Notes: a model not told the origin generated them from the letters alone. DNA of 64,000 nucleotides from Anodontia alba (GCA_964016985.1 OZ024837.1:40425207-40489206), one strand, 5' to 3'; shown: positions 44,413-55,554, counted from the first letter of the stretch. Program-made: numbers and translations.

Positions 44413-44611
44413 ACCGTATTTACCCTAAGTTTTCGAACAGGTATGCCTAAGCAAACAGCGCAGACACAGAACGCATCGTCTGATCAGTTTCTACACCGTG
44501 AGCCACTCATGCAGTCGCATTTTGTAACTTCAACAGGTAGTAAAATGGTTCAAAGTTTTAGGACAAGTATGTTAAATGATCAAGTGTCCGAATACTTAGG
44601 GTAAAAACGGT
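44413..44611. mobile_element. MITE K (ACCGTATTTACCCTAAG ends)
   Basis: ACCGTATTTACCCTAAGTTT and AATACTTAGGGTAAAAACGGT-like right end are inverted. A hairpin C unit occupies the left-centre. Confidence 0.78.
44450..44513 (+). repeat. Hairpin C repeat, diverged
   Basis: GCAAACAGCGCAGACACAGA and GTCTGATCAGTTTCTACACC. Confidence 0.65.
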
Positions 44612-45008
44612 AGGTCCAAACAAACAGCTTTTCTCATGGCAAGGCTCACGTATTAAAATAGACAACCGTCAAAATAAAATTGAAATCGGTTGTCGTTAGA
44701 TGCCCATTTTTCTGGTACTGTCATGGTTGTTCCTTCTTTGCTCACCCTTGTCCTTACATTGTACGAAATCGACAGTGAAATAAAAAGTCGGACTATTGAT
44801 CTATATTTAGACGGGAAAATCCCCAAATTGAATTTCAGGGTAGATAACTGAAGGAAATTCCAATCTATTCTATCATTATTATTGTTTCACAGATGAGGTA
44901 GAGGATCCTATCCATATTTGGTACATGCATGTAGCTTCATCTAATGGACCGCTGCCAATTTTTTTAACAGGGGCCACTTGTTTTATATAGTCTCATGTAA
45001 GGAAACAG

Positions 45009-45510
45009 TAAAAACATCGGGGTCACTCTCTACCTTTAAGCAGTCTCTTAAAGCAACATTTTAACCCTTATAAAATGTCTTTAACTATGATTTTAAATGA
45101 TATACCATGTGTAAAATTATCGCTGAAACCGTTATTGTAACTGAATTGAGAGCTTTTATGACCTAGCATAATTTTTTTAGATATTGGTTTTATGCGCTCG
45201 TTAAATCTTAAAGCACTTACAAAAACTGTGATAACATACAGATTTGTCTTTGATATAATTAAGTGCCATGTTTGGTTTTAAATCACTTGCACATACCTGT
45301 TAGCACTTTTATTTGATAAAAACTTTATACAAGCATTCACTTCGCTACAAGCTACTTTTATCCCATGAATTTCTTAGCTGTTAGTTAAGTCTTGTTGTAT
45401 ATATGTATATAAATTTTAGTTAGAGGACCACAAGGTAGAATAGTTATTTATAGCTAATTGTGTCATCCTCTTTAAACATTGTTTAAATAAAATAAAATAA
45501 ATAAATAAAT
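45009..45510 (+). mobile_element. LINE 3' end fragment, copy of another family
   Basis: Begins with codons for TSGSLSTFKQSLKATF and a stop, which is the typical C-terminal end of CR1/L2-type reverse transcriptase ORFs. An untranslated region with GAGGACCACAAGGTAGAAT and TGTCATCCTCTTTAAA follows, then an (ATAA)n tail. Similarity of the sequences on either side (44900-45000 and 45540-45620) suggests it was inserted into another repeat. Confidence 0.72.
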
Positions 45511-45539
45511 AAAAGCTTTAAAATTCTTCTTGTATGAAA

Positions 45540-45990
45540 CTAGAAGGCCTAGGCCTTTGATATTTGGTATGTAGCTTCCTTTATCAAGATTATTTAAATT
45601 GCAGCCCTGGGGTCAAACACTGCTCCCTCCCAGGGGTCACTTGTGATCTCACCTGAGTAATTGTGATTGGCCACCATCCGTTTTCGTTTTCCATCCTTCC
45701 GTCTAATCATACTTTCTTTATTGCATGGATTTTGACCAAACTTGGGTGGAATGATTCTTTATTTTGTTATCTTTGCAATTTTTTCAAAGATCGGACAAAA
45801 ATGAGGTACTGGTTGCCTTATACGACATTGCTACTACATTTTATAGGACCACCGTGTCACTCTTGACCATAAAATTTATATTTAAAAAAATCCTACGGCA
45901 ATATACTTGTGTGAAACTTCAATATTAAGTATGCAAATCTGTTAGCTCAGGTGAGCGATATAGGACCATCACGGTCCTCTTGTTCCATAG
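45540..45990 (+). repeat. Dispersed repeat ending CTCAGGTGAGCGATATAGG
   Basis: TTGATATTTGGTATGTAGC, CCTGGGGTCAAACACTG, CATGGATTTTGACCAAACTT and a GGACCATCACGGTCCTCTTG hairpin end. I recall this ending as common in bivalve genomes. Confidence 0.6.
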
Positions 45991-46387
45991 TTGCGTGAAG
46001 ATATTTCCTCACATCCATTGTATGAAATACCAGAATTATACTTTCAGTATACATATATATTTATATATAAAAGTCGCAGAACAGAATATTTTTATTCAAA
46101 GCATATATTTAACAACTTCTAAAAACAATATTTGTTTGTGCTCAGACATTTATTAATTATCTTTAATATCGCAATAAAACGAACAAAACCCACAATAAAC
46201 TAAAAACACAAGGATGGCGGGATACATACAGTTTAACTTAAAACGCCTATTAAGCTGAGCTGTTGGTGAAAAGTTTATTAAAATGGGTTGAGAAATAAGG
46301 ACATTTCTGGGCTTTGAACATCTAAAAAAATGGTGTCTTGGAAGCCGCCATTTTTGGTGAGTAAATGACGTCATAGCCACTTAGTTA

Positions 46388-46390
<3 letters not shown>

Positions 46391-46460
<70 letters not shown>
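46391..46460. repeat. (AT)n microsatellite
   Basis: About 35 AT units, then ACACACAC. Confidence 0.95.
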
Positions 46461-46467
<7 letters not shown>

Positions 46468-46533
46468 TATATTTTATTGCTCTATACCTGCAAATGTGTT
46501 CATGTGCATATATTCTATCTTAACTCACAAAGA

Positions 46534-46772
46534 TTTCGAGGTCGGCAATATTCTTTCGTGGAGATTGATCATGAAATATTTTCTACGGTCATTCTCTTCC
46601 TTTCGCTGATTCAAGAAGGGCAGTTGTCAGTTTCTGGCGAAAGAATGTGCACAATACTGGTTAACTGCTTAGAGGACTAAGCCTGCCAAGTAAACGTGTG
46701 GTTAGGTAAACTGACCGCTCTCGACATGACCCCATTGGGTTAACTGGGCCGTAAAACCTCAACACAAACAAA
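46534..46772 (+). mobile_element. tRNA-SINE S1, 5'-truncated
   Basis: Starts within the tRNA-like head at TTTCGAGGTCGGC and runs to the tail CCTCAACACAAAC. A perfect 12-bp target duplication AACTCACAAAGA lies at 46522-46533 and 46773-46784. Confidence 0.92.
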
Positions 46773-46789
46773 AACTCACAAAGACAACG

Positions 46790-47440
46790 TATTCCTGTCA
46801 AGTCAAGAGGCAGCTTTTATTTGAGTCTTACAAAAAATCAATATCTACATAAACATTTATAATGACAACACTCTCAGAATCATAAAATATTTAAACTATA
46901 AGTTAACATATCTCCCTTATTCCTTCACTAAATGTGATCAAATTTGTGCCAAATAGCTTAGTTTCGAAAGCCAAATATATTAAGGCATACATAAATTTTA
47001 CTGGACCTTTCCCTTTAACCCTTTCATCCCGGTGTTTCTGAAATTGACTCTTCCATCTCTGAATTTCGACACATTAAAACTTGCAAATAGGGGCATCAGT
47101 CATCAATCTATAACAGCATTGGAAACAGTGTGGCTCCTGATGACATGACTCGTATACTAAAACGCTTGTCTTGGTCCGCACTGATGAATAAGCTGAGTTT
47201 AAATAACTAATAACTAGTCAAATTCTAAAATAATATGAACCGTGTCGCGAAAAAAAACAAACGGCTCTTTGTTCTTTCCGTCTGATCAATATCAAAAGGC
47301 GCCCATCCAGCCCTTTAGCAAGTCCATATAGGTTGAATTTGGTCCTTTGGACGAAGTTTTATCTTGGCCGACTGCTTATGTGTGCGCATGCACAGGCTCG
47401 CATTAACTTCTGCTGTTCGCATATTCTGTCATGACACGGC
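46790..47440. other. Stretch with only degenerate repeats
   Basis: A decayed hairpin C-like segment at 47110-47170 and a decayed D-like one at 47350-47430. No exon seen. Confidence 0.45.
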
Positions 47441-47714
47441 CCATGTATTCTAAACGGAATGACCGTTGAGAGTAATGAACGCAAAAGCAAAAATAAAGAT
47501 AAAAGAAGTATCGAGACTAGCTCGTTTCGGCCAACTGGACCTCATCAGTAACCATTTTCTCGAGTTTGATGATTTCTTTGGTCTGTGATATGTATAACTG
47601 TCTGTCATGGTTTGTTTGATGTCTTTGGTAGGCCCTAACATTGGCTATTACTGGAGATCTTTGATAATATTTTTCAGTGATCTCAAAAAAAAAAAAAAAA
47701 AAAAAATAAAAAAG

Positions 47715-48062
47715 TACACTGATCCTCGTCATAACGACAACATTTGTTCCCAAAGACGATGCTATTAAAATGAACTTACTGTTGTACAGGACACTTAATG
47801 AGCAGATTGATATGCAAGAAAGGCCTTGTTTTGTTTTTATGTCCTTACAGAACATATTGTTTGAATATTTTTTAGAATCGCCTCACTGAGGTCATTCTAA
47901 CAAATATCAAAAAACATATGTTGCTTGAAGTTTTAATGCAATATTCTTGCATAATTTCTCATTAACTGTCACCTATTGAGTGAAGGTTTCGTGACATTCA
48001 AATTGCCATTATAACGAATTTTGTCGTTGTATCGAGTATCGATATAAAGAGTGTTGACTGTA
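47715..48062 (-). mobile_element. HP-B2 MITE, copy 4
   Basis: TACACTGATCCTCGTCATAA to AAGAGTGTTGACTGTA. The hairpin TTAGAATCGCCTCACTGAGG is diverged on one arm. Confidence 0.82.
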
Positions 48063-48394
48063 ATATGCATAAAAAGAAACAAAATTTTGGCCAAATATGA
48101 CACCGAGTGATTGAATTTTTAGAACATTTACCGTCTACACACATAATCCAAACATATGTCAGGATATCAAGGAAATGCTACACTCACAAAACTCAGCCTT
48201 CCGAGCCACTAAAAGAAGAAGAGATGAGGAAAAAACAACGACAAAACAAGGTCATCTATGAAACCACCGGCAAACAAAAAATCAAAGTACTGGCAGCACT
48301 AGTGGATCAATTGTCGCTGAGTGTAGGCTGGGAAAATGCTCCTGAACGGGGACTTAAAACTGTTTTACTTAACTCTTAACTTCCTGTTATTTAA

Positions 48395-48461
48395 GCAAAC
48401 AGTGCAGACCCTAATCAGACGCCGCAGTCTGCGGCGTCAGATCTGGGTCTGCGCTGTTTGC
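48395..48461 (+). repeat. Hairpin C repeat, intact
   Basis: GCAAACAGTGCAGACCCTAA, GACGCCGC, loop AGTCT, GCGGCGTC and GCGCTGTTTGC. Confidence 0.85.
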
Positions 48462-48854
48462 CAATATCCCAGTCCAGGTTTTATAGATGCCCCTCCTTAT
48501 ACGGCACTCTGACGTCACAGTGACAAGACTAGCGCAGCTAAAAATAACCGTTACCTGGATTTTGTACAGACGCGCGGTTTGATTTCATTGGCCCATGATA
48601 ATTACGTGGACAACAGCCTTAATGAGATTTTGGTGTATATATTCTGTAGATAGATTGTAATCAATCATCCAATAAACAACTACGAAGAACTAGAACAGAG
48701 GAACCGCCTTGGGGCATTTAGTAGAAAAAACATCTGAGGGGCTTTGAACCCGTTTTACTCGCGCAAAAAACTCATCCTTCATTCTGATTGAGCTCCAAAT
48801 TTCAAACATGTGTTGGGTAAGAACATGAATGAATGTGGCTGAATGAAAAGCAGA

Positions 48855-49001
48855 CTATTCGAAGTATACGATTGTCTCCATGTTCTGGTATCTCCCTGTT
48901 GTCTCGCTGAATCTTCTGATGGTAATGGAGGGACAATTATACAGGTCATTCTTACAATATGTAATTACTCTGTCGCCGACTGTGGCAAATCTTCGCCCGT
49001 C
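48855..49001 (-). CDS. Gene B, terminal exon (intact copy)
   Basis: Minus-strand exon after the acceptor ACTTTCAG (49002-49009). Phase 0, 48 residues then TAG at 48857-48855. It contains TVGDRVITYC, NCPSITIRRFSETTG and the C-terminus ETIVYFE. The V-GDR-I core, the central I-x-I and the terminal acidic/aromatic end match gene A's terminal exons. It joins exon 4 at 51674, which ends in phase 0. The plus-strand ORF over the same bases is its shadow. Two cysteines here and one in exon 4B are absent from gene A. Confidence 0.8.
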   Translation of the reverse strand, partial: DGRRFATVGDRVITYCKNDLYNCPSITIRRFSETTGRYQNMETIVYFE

Positions 49002-49021
49002 CTGAAAGTACAGATTGCTGG

Positions 49022-49681
49022 CTACAGATTAAATGGCTCGACCATCTTTCGAACCACGTAAATTTGTTCTTGATACATGTGAGTCGAGTGTTGATCATAG
49101 TGTCAGATCTGGAGATAAAGGGAATAATTCAGGGGTTTCCTTTTGATCTTCTGTAAAACAATAGTATTTTGAGTGTACTCATCAGAATCGCCTCGACGAG
49201 GCGATTCTAAGGGCATCACGAAAAAATACCCGTATACACTTTGACACCCGTAAACTCCACTTTTACATAGTAAAACTTGGGTTTACAGGGTATACATTAT
49301 TTTTCTTATTTCTGCTCAAAAATATAAATTGTGGGTACCCTTTAGAACCGCCTCGCCGAGGCGGTTCTATCGAATGTCAACAATCTATGTTTTGAACAGA
49401 AATATGAAAAAATATCAGATTTTTTTCTTCTGAAAATAATTATTTTTTGGTGGAAAAATTTTCAGTATATTTGAATAAGCATATTTTCGTAATGAGTACA
49501 CTCAACATACATAATCCGAAACAAATATGAAAATATCCCTAAATATTCGTTTTCGTTTTTCCCTAAAATATCCCTAAATATTCGTTTTCTCGAAGAATTT
49601 CCAAGGGACTAGAAAATGAGTTCGAATCATCCACGGTAAACGATCTATCAATGTTCGAGTCATTGCGGTTTATTTGTAGTT
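49022..49681 (+). mobile_element. HP-B MITE interrupted by HP-A
   Basis: Diverged left end ATTAAATGGCTCGACC, hairpin TCATCAGAATCGCCTCGACG, and right part GTTCGAGTCATTGCGG. HP-A 49214-49494 sits in the hairpin's right arm. Confidence 0.75.
49214..49494 (-). mobile_element. HP-A MITE nested in HP-B
   Basis: CATCACGAAAAAATACC to ATTTTCGTAATG. The host hairpin arm resumes at AGTACACTCAAC with no duplicated bases evident. Confidence 0.88.
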
Positions 49682-49694
49682 TTACATTCGAGCC

Positions 49695-50007
49695 CATCAC
49701 GAAAACATAACTATATAATTGTGACCCCTGTAAACCCCACTTTTATACAGTAAAACTGGGGTATACAGGGGTATACATTATTTTCTTATTTCTGCTCAAA
49801 ACATAGATTGTGGGTACTCGTTAGAACCGCCTCGGCGAGGCGGTTCTAACGAGTACCACACTCTATGTTTTTAGGCGGTTCTAACGAGTACCCACAATCT
49901 ATGTTTTGAGCAGAAACGTGAAAAATACCAGAATTTTTTTATGTGAAAATTTTCATTTTTTGATGGTAAAAAAAAATCAGTATTTGAATAGGCATGTTTT
50001 CGTAATG
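49695..50007 (-). mobile_element. HP-A MITE with duplicated hairpin arm
   Basis: CATCACGAAAACATAAC to TGTTTTCGTAATG. The right hairpin arm AGGCGGTTCTAACGAGTACC occurs twice. Confidence 0.9.
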
Positions 50008-50095
50008 CGTTATAATTTCAATCGGCGAGAAATTTAAAAAAAAAAACAAAACTAATCAACAATCAATTTATCGTTAACTAGTAGACTATTCGAGG

Positions 50096-50507
50096 AATAT
50101 AATTTACTATATCCTTGACAACAACAAAGTGCCTCCTTGCTGTCTCCATCACGAAAACATACCTATATCATTTTGACCCCATTATACCCCACTTTTATAT
50201 AGTAAAACTGGGGTTTACAGGGGTATACATTATTTTTCTTATTTCTGCTCAAAAACATAGATTGTGATACTCGTTGGAACCGCCTCAGTGAGCCGGTTCT
50301 AACGAGTACCCACAATCTATGTTTTGAGGAGAAATATGAAAAATATCAGTATTTTTATCTGACAGTTTTGGTGGTGAAAAGTTTCAACATATTTGAATAG
50401 GCGTGTTTTCGTAATGCGCTAAATATTCTAATGGTAATGGACGGACTGACGGGCGGACCTTTGCTCCGAAATGTGAGTACTCTCTCGTATACGGTGGCAT
50501 GTCCGCA
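50096..50507 (-). pseudogene. Gene B, second terminal exon, broken by HP-A
   Basis: Removing the MITE at 50147-50416 leaves a minus-strand segment closely similar to 48855-49001. It shares ATVYERVLTF in place of the ATVGDRVITY core and SITIRIFS, and its last bases read TCGAATAG as in the intact exon. A small indel shifts the frame before the stop, the GDR triplet is altered, and no AG acceptor stands at the expected place. It lies between exon 4B and the intact terminal exon, so it is the proximal duplicate. Confidence 0.78.
50147..50416 (-). mobile_element. HP-A MITE inside a duplicated gene B exon
   Basis: CATCACGAAAACATACC to GTGTTTTCGTAATG. Comparison with the unfilled exon (CAGCGAGAC) shows at most one duplicated base. 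Confidence 0.92.
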
Positions 50508-50865
50508 ACCATTTTGCAAATATATGTTGTTGATAAGTTTAAAATTTAAAACTAATGAACAACCACTTTGTCGTAACACTGATCCACCTTGTTTTGTTTA
50601 TTTATCTGCTTACATTAAGATGACAGCTTCGATTGTTAATCTAAACACAATGCTGCTGTTATCTAGAAGTAGCATGCTGAAAGGGAAAAAGCAGACAAAA
50701 TGAAAGGTTTTCGCCGGAAACCTCAATAACCTTTTTTGCCAAATTGATCTTGAAGGAGTACTCTTGTTAGCAACATTAAAGGACCAAACGGTAATAAATG
50801 ATGATATTTCTTTAAGCGTTACATGCCGGGTCAGTTCTTCATAATATATACCTTATGGGTAGACA

Positions 50866-50985
50866 ATGCCCCAACGGGCACACAAAGTTGAAACAATGTC
50901 GATTCAACGTTGCCTTAACCTATTGACGTTGAATCAGCATTGACTCGTCGTTGCTTCAACGTTATGTGCCTGATTTTGGCATTAA
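50866..50985. repeat. Palindromic repeat G, diverged
   Basis: CCAACGGGCACACAAAGTTG and CAACGTTATGTGCCTG with internal AACGTTG units. Confidence 0.7.
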
Positions 50986-51158
50986 CTGTATTTGGGGTAT
51001 TTATTTGTGATATCAGCATGGTCAGTAAGGTGATACTATCGACCTGTCATTGTACACTTTTAAGCTGGGAACAGTTGTTAGTCACAAAAAAAAGTATCGT
51101 GTGAAATGCATGCATTTTGCTGAAACGCATTTCTTTTTTATTTGCCACACAGTTTTGG

Positions 51159-51517
51159 TACAGTCGAACTTCGATGGCTCGACCTCTTTGGGACCATGAA
51201 AATTTGTTCGAGACAGCGGTTGTTCGAGCCACGGAAGGTTACTATTGGTACCACACCAGGAGGCATAATGGAGATAACTGGGCGATATCTTTTCGGTGTT
51301 CTATATTTTAAATGTGTGTTGTGTGTACTCATTAGAATCGCCTCGTAGAGGCGATTCTAATGAGTGCACACAGCATACATTTACAAGATAAAAGTAAAAA
51401 TCTCCCTAAATTATCCGTATATCGTATTTGGAGGAAATCCCTGCGGACTCAAGAACGTGTTCGACTCATCCATGGTAAACGAGCCATCGGGGTTCGAGCC
51501 ATTGAAGTTCTACTGTA
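51159..51517 (+). mobile_element. HP-B MITE, intact
   Basis: TACAGTCGAACTTCGATGGC to GAAGTTCTACTGTA, with a perfect hairpin around GAATCGCCTCGTAGAGGCG. Confidence 0.9.
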
Positions 51518-51673
51518 TTTAGCAGTGTCCAGTCTTCCTTTATATGAACTTGCAACTGTATATCTTCGGTCAAGGTACGATGGCTTTATTTTTCCAAGAT
51601 TCGCCCCTGTCGCTAACTAAACCATGTTGCAGATTTAAAACTTCAGAACAACTGTAATAATATGATAACCTAC

Positions 51674-51840
51674 CGGTAATATTTCTACTAATTTCTTAGA
51701 AGTAGCTGACTGGAAGTCGTGTAGGGCTTGTTCTCGGCCGCCAGGTTTTACATAGCATATAAACTTGCCACTAGCACGGAACCAATTTGCGCCATTAATT
51801 AGAGACTTGGCGACTCTTAGACCTTCTAGAACGATAGCTC
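51674..51840 (-). CDS. Gene B, exon 4 (first half of the mature domain)
   Basis: 167-nt minus-strand exon with acceptor TACTTGCAG (51841-51849) and donor GTAGGTTATC (51673-51664). Two bases complete a Gly codon, and it ends in phase 0. It encodes GLRVAKSLINGA, FICYVKPGGREQALHDF and ends VEILP. It is one codon longer than the gene A exon but has identical phases. The donor GTAGGT is less canonical than GTAAGT but usable. Confidence 0.84.
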
Positions 51841-51959
51841 CTGCAAGTATTTTATAAGACTTTTTAAGAAGAAGTATTTGGCGGTAACTGTGGAATATGT
51901 TTTCTTATTTCTTCATAAAAAAAAACCAACATACATTGTGAATTCTCATTAAACATATG

Positions 51960-52135
51960 AGCCGTCTCTTGAGAAAACGTACGTTCTGACATCCGCGCAG
52001 TCTGAACGTAGTCTTAATTGTCCGCATCCTAGGCTATTCAAAATGTGCCTAGTAAAGATTGTGCTCAGACTGCACAAATGCGCAGGCCGATATAAATCTT
52101 AGATAGGCGCAGATGTCCGATCGTACGATCTCTGA
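51960..52135. repeat. Hairpin D repeat, diverged
   Basis: ACGTTCTGACATCCGCGCAGT and CACAAATGCGCAGGCCGATA segments. Confidence 0.6.
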
Positions 52136-52164
52136 CGTTGGTTGGGAATTGGAGAAAATCATCC

Positions 52165-52441
52165 CATTACGAACACACGCATATACAAATATACTGAAAA
52201 TTTTACCACCAAAAAATGAAAGTTTTCAGCTAAAAACTCTTATATTTTTCATATTTCTGCTCAAAACATAGATTGTGGGTACTCGTTAGAACCGCCTCGG
52301 CGAGGCGGTTCTAACGAGTACCCACAATCTATGTTTTGAGTAGAAATAAGAAAAATAATGTATACCCCTGTAAACCCCAGTTTTACTATATAATAGTGGG
52401 GTTTACGGGGATCAAAATTATATAGGCGTGTTTTCGTGATG
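52165..52441 (+). mobile_element. HP-A MITE, intact
   Basis: CATTACGAACACACGC to GTGTTTTCGTGATG with a perfect 2 x 25 bp hairpin. Confidence 0.92.
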
Positions 52442-52507
52442 CTAGAATGATCACCTACTACTCCTCCTTAAAAGGTGCATGATTTGTAAAAGTAGTGTCA
52501 GTCATAT

Positions 52508-52875
52508 CAGGGGCGGATCCAGAAGGATTTCTGAAGAGGTTCGATTTGATCAAATTACCGAACTTTCCCTAAATATTCGGAAAGACAAGGCATAGCAAAC
52601 AGTGTAGACCCAGATCAGACGCCACAGAACGCGGCGTCTGATCAGGGTCAGCACTGTTTGTCACTCATAGAGCAATTTCACACACCTTCACAGATAGTTA
52701 AATTGACTTGTTGAAGAGAAGCATAAGGCAAATAAATAAAATAGTACTAGTAAGGGGTGTGAAATTTAGGGTAAAAACAATATCCCAAATCTATCCCAAA
52801 TTTTTCATAAAAGTTAAATTTTGAGTGAAAGGGGGTTCTACTGAGCCCCACGAATCCCCTCTGAATCCGCCCCTG
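52508..52875 (+). mobile_element. hAT-like MITE, copy 2
   Basis: CAGGGGCGGATCCAGAAGG and CTCTGAATCCGCCCCTG. Same interior as 28526-28946 without the G/T tract. Confidence 0.83.
52595..52660 (+). repeat. Hairpin C repeat, intact
   Basis: GCAAACAGTGTAGACCCAGA to GGGTCAGCACTGTTTG, stem-loop with the loop AGAAC. Confidence 0.87.
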
Positions 52876-53196
52876 CATTAAACATGCATATGTACCGAGC
52901 CATGGAGAACGGTACCTCTGGGGTACTGCCGAATGTAACAACGTATCGCAAAGTCCTAGATCAAACTATATGATCCCTAACGGCAGAAAACGTACTTTGA
53001 GGGGACATGTGGGGCAAATGGGGATAATTTTTAAAATAATGAAATAATGGTGTGCTTCTAATGAGTACTCATAACATACATTTTAATGATAAATAAGAAT
53101 CTTTCTGTAAAATATCCCTCAATATGTGTTTTCATGAGCTATTGGAAGAGTTTATTTTGGGTTGTTTGTTAGTGTTAGAGTTTTACGGCCAAGTAA

Positions 53197-54462
53197 AGTA
53201 TAAGCATATTTTATTGCATCGTTACATCGGGCCACAAGTTCTACCAACATTAGTTACGGCCCTCCCCCAACTGAGTTTTATTACAACAATACACAGACAC
53301 ATTATAATGGCAAATTGTAGAGACATTATTTGAATACTCCAAACAGACTAATTGTTTAACAAATATGGACACAAAACCAAATATACAATACATAATTTCC
53401 AAAGGCCATGCCTAATATGGAGTGATGAGTAAATCATATAAATAATTAGCAAAGAAAGTGTAATAATAGTGGAATGGCATGCTAGCCGTAAGTTAGCAGT
53501 AGGCTAGTCGATGAATCTTCTGGTATCCTTAATAAACGTTTGGACGGCTGTGAAAATAGAAGTATTTCCATCAGTTGTCAGATTTACATCTCCAAACAAA
53601 AGAATATAGATATTTAATGGATGGAGAAATCCCTGGTAGATCGAAAAAAGTGTATCTCTTTCATTTCTGAAGTTTGAACATTTAAAGAAATAGTGCTCTG
53701 CATCTTCGACTTCTTCAGAGCAACTGCAAGTAGGACTAGGTGATAAATGGTTTATGTATAAATCAGAAAGTAAATTACTACAATTATTTCTAATTCTTGC
53801 ATGTAAAACTAAAATATATCTGCTACCAGCTCTTTAGTATGTTGGAACTTTTGAATTATTTTGATGCTTTGTCAGCTGATACTTTATAAAGCTTGCCATA
53901 GATGGTTCTATATCAAGAGAATTCCATGCCGAAATAGATAATGGAATACATGATTTACGTGAAATTTTAGTCCTGCAGAAGGGAACAGTAACATCATTTT
54001 GATTTCGTAGAGCATAAGTACTTATTTCTCCATCTAAAGGAGGCATTAAGTCAGAAACAAGGCCAACATTACGAAAACACGCCTATTCAAATATATTGAA
54101 CATTTTACAACCAAAAAAGGAAAAGTTTCAGATAAAAAAAAAATCTGATATTTTTCACATTTCTGCTCAAAACATAGATTGTGGGTACTCGTTAGAACCG
54201 CCTCGGTGAGGCGGTTCTAACGAGTACCCACAATCTGTTTTTGAGCAAAAATAAGAAAAATAATGTATACCCCTGTAAACCCCAGTTTTACTATATAAAA
54301 GTGGGGTTTAAGGGGGTCTAAATTATATAGGGGTGTTTTCGTGATGAAGACCATAGATTGATTTATGCATGAAAATAATTTTTTACTGCCTGCATCTTTT
54401 TACTTGTGACACCCAACAGCATTCTCTATAAAGGTTATCTAATGAAACCGATCTTGTTAAGC
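53197..54462 (-). mobile_element. LINE copy 2, fragment with nested HP-A
   Basis: Matches the first LINE from its 3' tail (CATATTTTATTGCATCGTTA) through the RT C-terminal part. It resumes after the MITE with ATGCATGAAAATAATTTTTT and ends at CCGATCTTGTTAAGCC next to a SINE. Internal deletions and stops show it is dead. Confidence 0.88.
54067..54346 (+). mobile_element. HP-A MITE nested in LINE copy 2
   Basis: CATTACGAAAACACGCC to GTGTTTTCGTGATG. The flanks AAGGCCA and AAGACCA could be a 7-bp target duplication, unlike other copies. Confidence 0.92.
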
Positions 54463-54745
54463 CAGGTCAACCTATAAAGGTCATGTCTGTCGCGATTAGT
54501 TTACCTATCCACACTTTTTCCTGGGCAGGCGTAGTCCGCTAAGCTGTTAACCAGTACCTATGCACATTCTTGCGCAAGAAACTGACAACTGCCCTTCTTG
54601 AATCAGCGGAAGGGGAGAATGACCGTTGAAAATATTTCATAATCAATCTCCATAAAAGAATGGTGCGGAACCTGACGGGGATCGAACCCGCGACCTTCTG
54701 ATCACTAGTTAGGTGCGCATCCGACTGAGCCACCGAGGTCGGCTA
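54463..54745 (-). mobile_element. tRNA-SINE S1, diverged
   Basis: The minus-strand head has GCCGACCTCGGTGGCTCAGT and CGGGTTCGATCCCCGTC. The body has CTGATTCAAGAAGGGCAG. It truncates LINE copy 2. Confidence 0.82.
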
Positions 54746-54809
54746 TTTTTTGGGTTTAACTGCACTGAGAGCTATGGATAAGAACAGTACATATTATATA
54801 CTATTAGGC

Positions 54810-55113
54810 GCCGGCCTCGGTGGCTCAATTGGATGCGCCGTCCGACTGGAGACCAGGAGGTCGCGGGTTCAACCCCCGCCGAGGTCGGCAACATTATTTC
54901 GTGGAGATTGATCATGAAATATTTTCTACAGTCATTCTCTCCCTTCCGCTGATTCAAGAAGGGCAGTTGTCAGTTTCTGGCGAAAGAATGTGCACAATAC
55001 TGGTTAACCGCTTAGAGGACTAAGCCTGCCCAGTAAACGTGTGGTTAGGTAAATTGACCGCGCTCGACATGACCCCATTGGGTTGACTGGGCCGTAAAAC
55101 TTCAACACAAACA
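54810..55113 (+). mobile_element. tRNA-SINE S1, full length
   Basis: GCCGGCCTCGGTGGCTCAAT head, B box GGGTTCAACCCCC, complete body with CAGTAAACGTGTGGTTAGG, and tail. Near-perfect 12-bp target duplication (ATACWATTAGGC) at 54798-54809 and 55114-55125. Confidence 0.93.
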
Positions 55114-55340
55114 ATACAATTAGGCAATTCAACATAATGTACAGTGTCTCATATTTAACAAATATTAGCTTTAACAAAAAGCTTTGTATACGCTTTTGTG
55201 AAAGCTAATGCTTAGTTATAACGTTAAGCAGTCCATCGAAAATGGCATTGGACCAGTCTATGGCCTTTCATCAAGTGCTTCCGTATGGCAATGGTAAAAC
55301 TGTTAGGTTGTCTACGCCCATGACTATCAGTTTGTGTTAC

Positions 55341-55385
55341 CTACGATCTGAGCCGCTCGTTTCCGTGGTTTTCTTCCAGGATAGC
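55341..55385 (-). CDS. Gene B, exon 3 (micro-exon with furin-type site)
   Basis: 45-nt minus-strand exon with acceptor GCATTTCAG (55386-55394) and donor GTAACAC (55340-55334). It is phased like its gene A counterpart and encodes YPGRKPRKRAAQIV. The PRKR motif is a proprotein-convertase site. Nucleotide similarity to 29977-30021 is obvious (CTGGARAAAA, ATYGTAG at the end). Confidence 0.83.
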   Translation of the reverse strand, partial: AILEENHGNERLRS

Positions 55386-55434
55386 CTGAAATGCAAGCTC
55401 AGTATATGTTATACCATTGTACACAGAACGCGGC

Positions 55435-55436
<2 letters not shown>

Positions 55437-55495
<59 letters not shown>
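55437..55495. repeat. (GA)n microsatellite
   Basis: About 29 GA units directly upstream of a (CAGA)n tract. Confidence 0.95.
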
Positions 55496-55513
<18 letters not shown>

Positions 55514-55532
55514 GGACAGACAGACAGACAGA
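55496..55532. repeat. (CAGA)n microsatellite
   Basis: Nine tetramers, one with a G substitution. Confidence 0.93.
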
Positions 55533-55554
55533 TTCTTCCAGGTGACGCGAGGGA

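Noticed and set aside
46153..46380. 75-codon minus-strand ORF next to a TGACGTCA element
   Set aside because: No conserved motif, flanked by (AT)n, and only the start region looks promoter-like. Insufficient evidence.
48843..49061. Plus-strand 72-codon ORF
   Set aside because: Shadow of gene B's terminal exon on the other strand.
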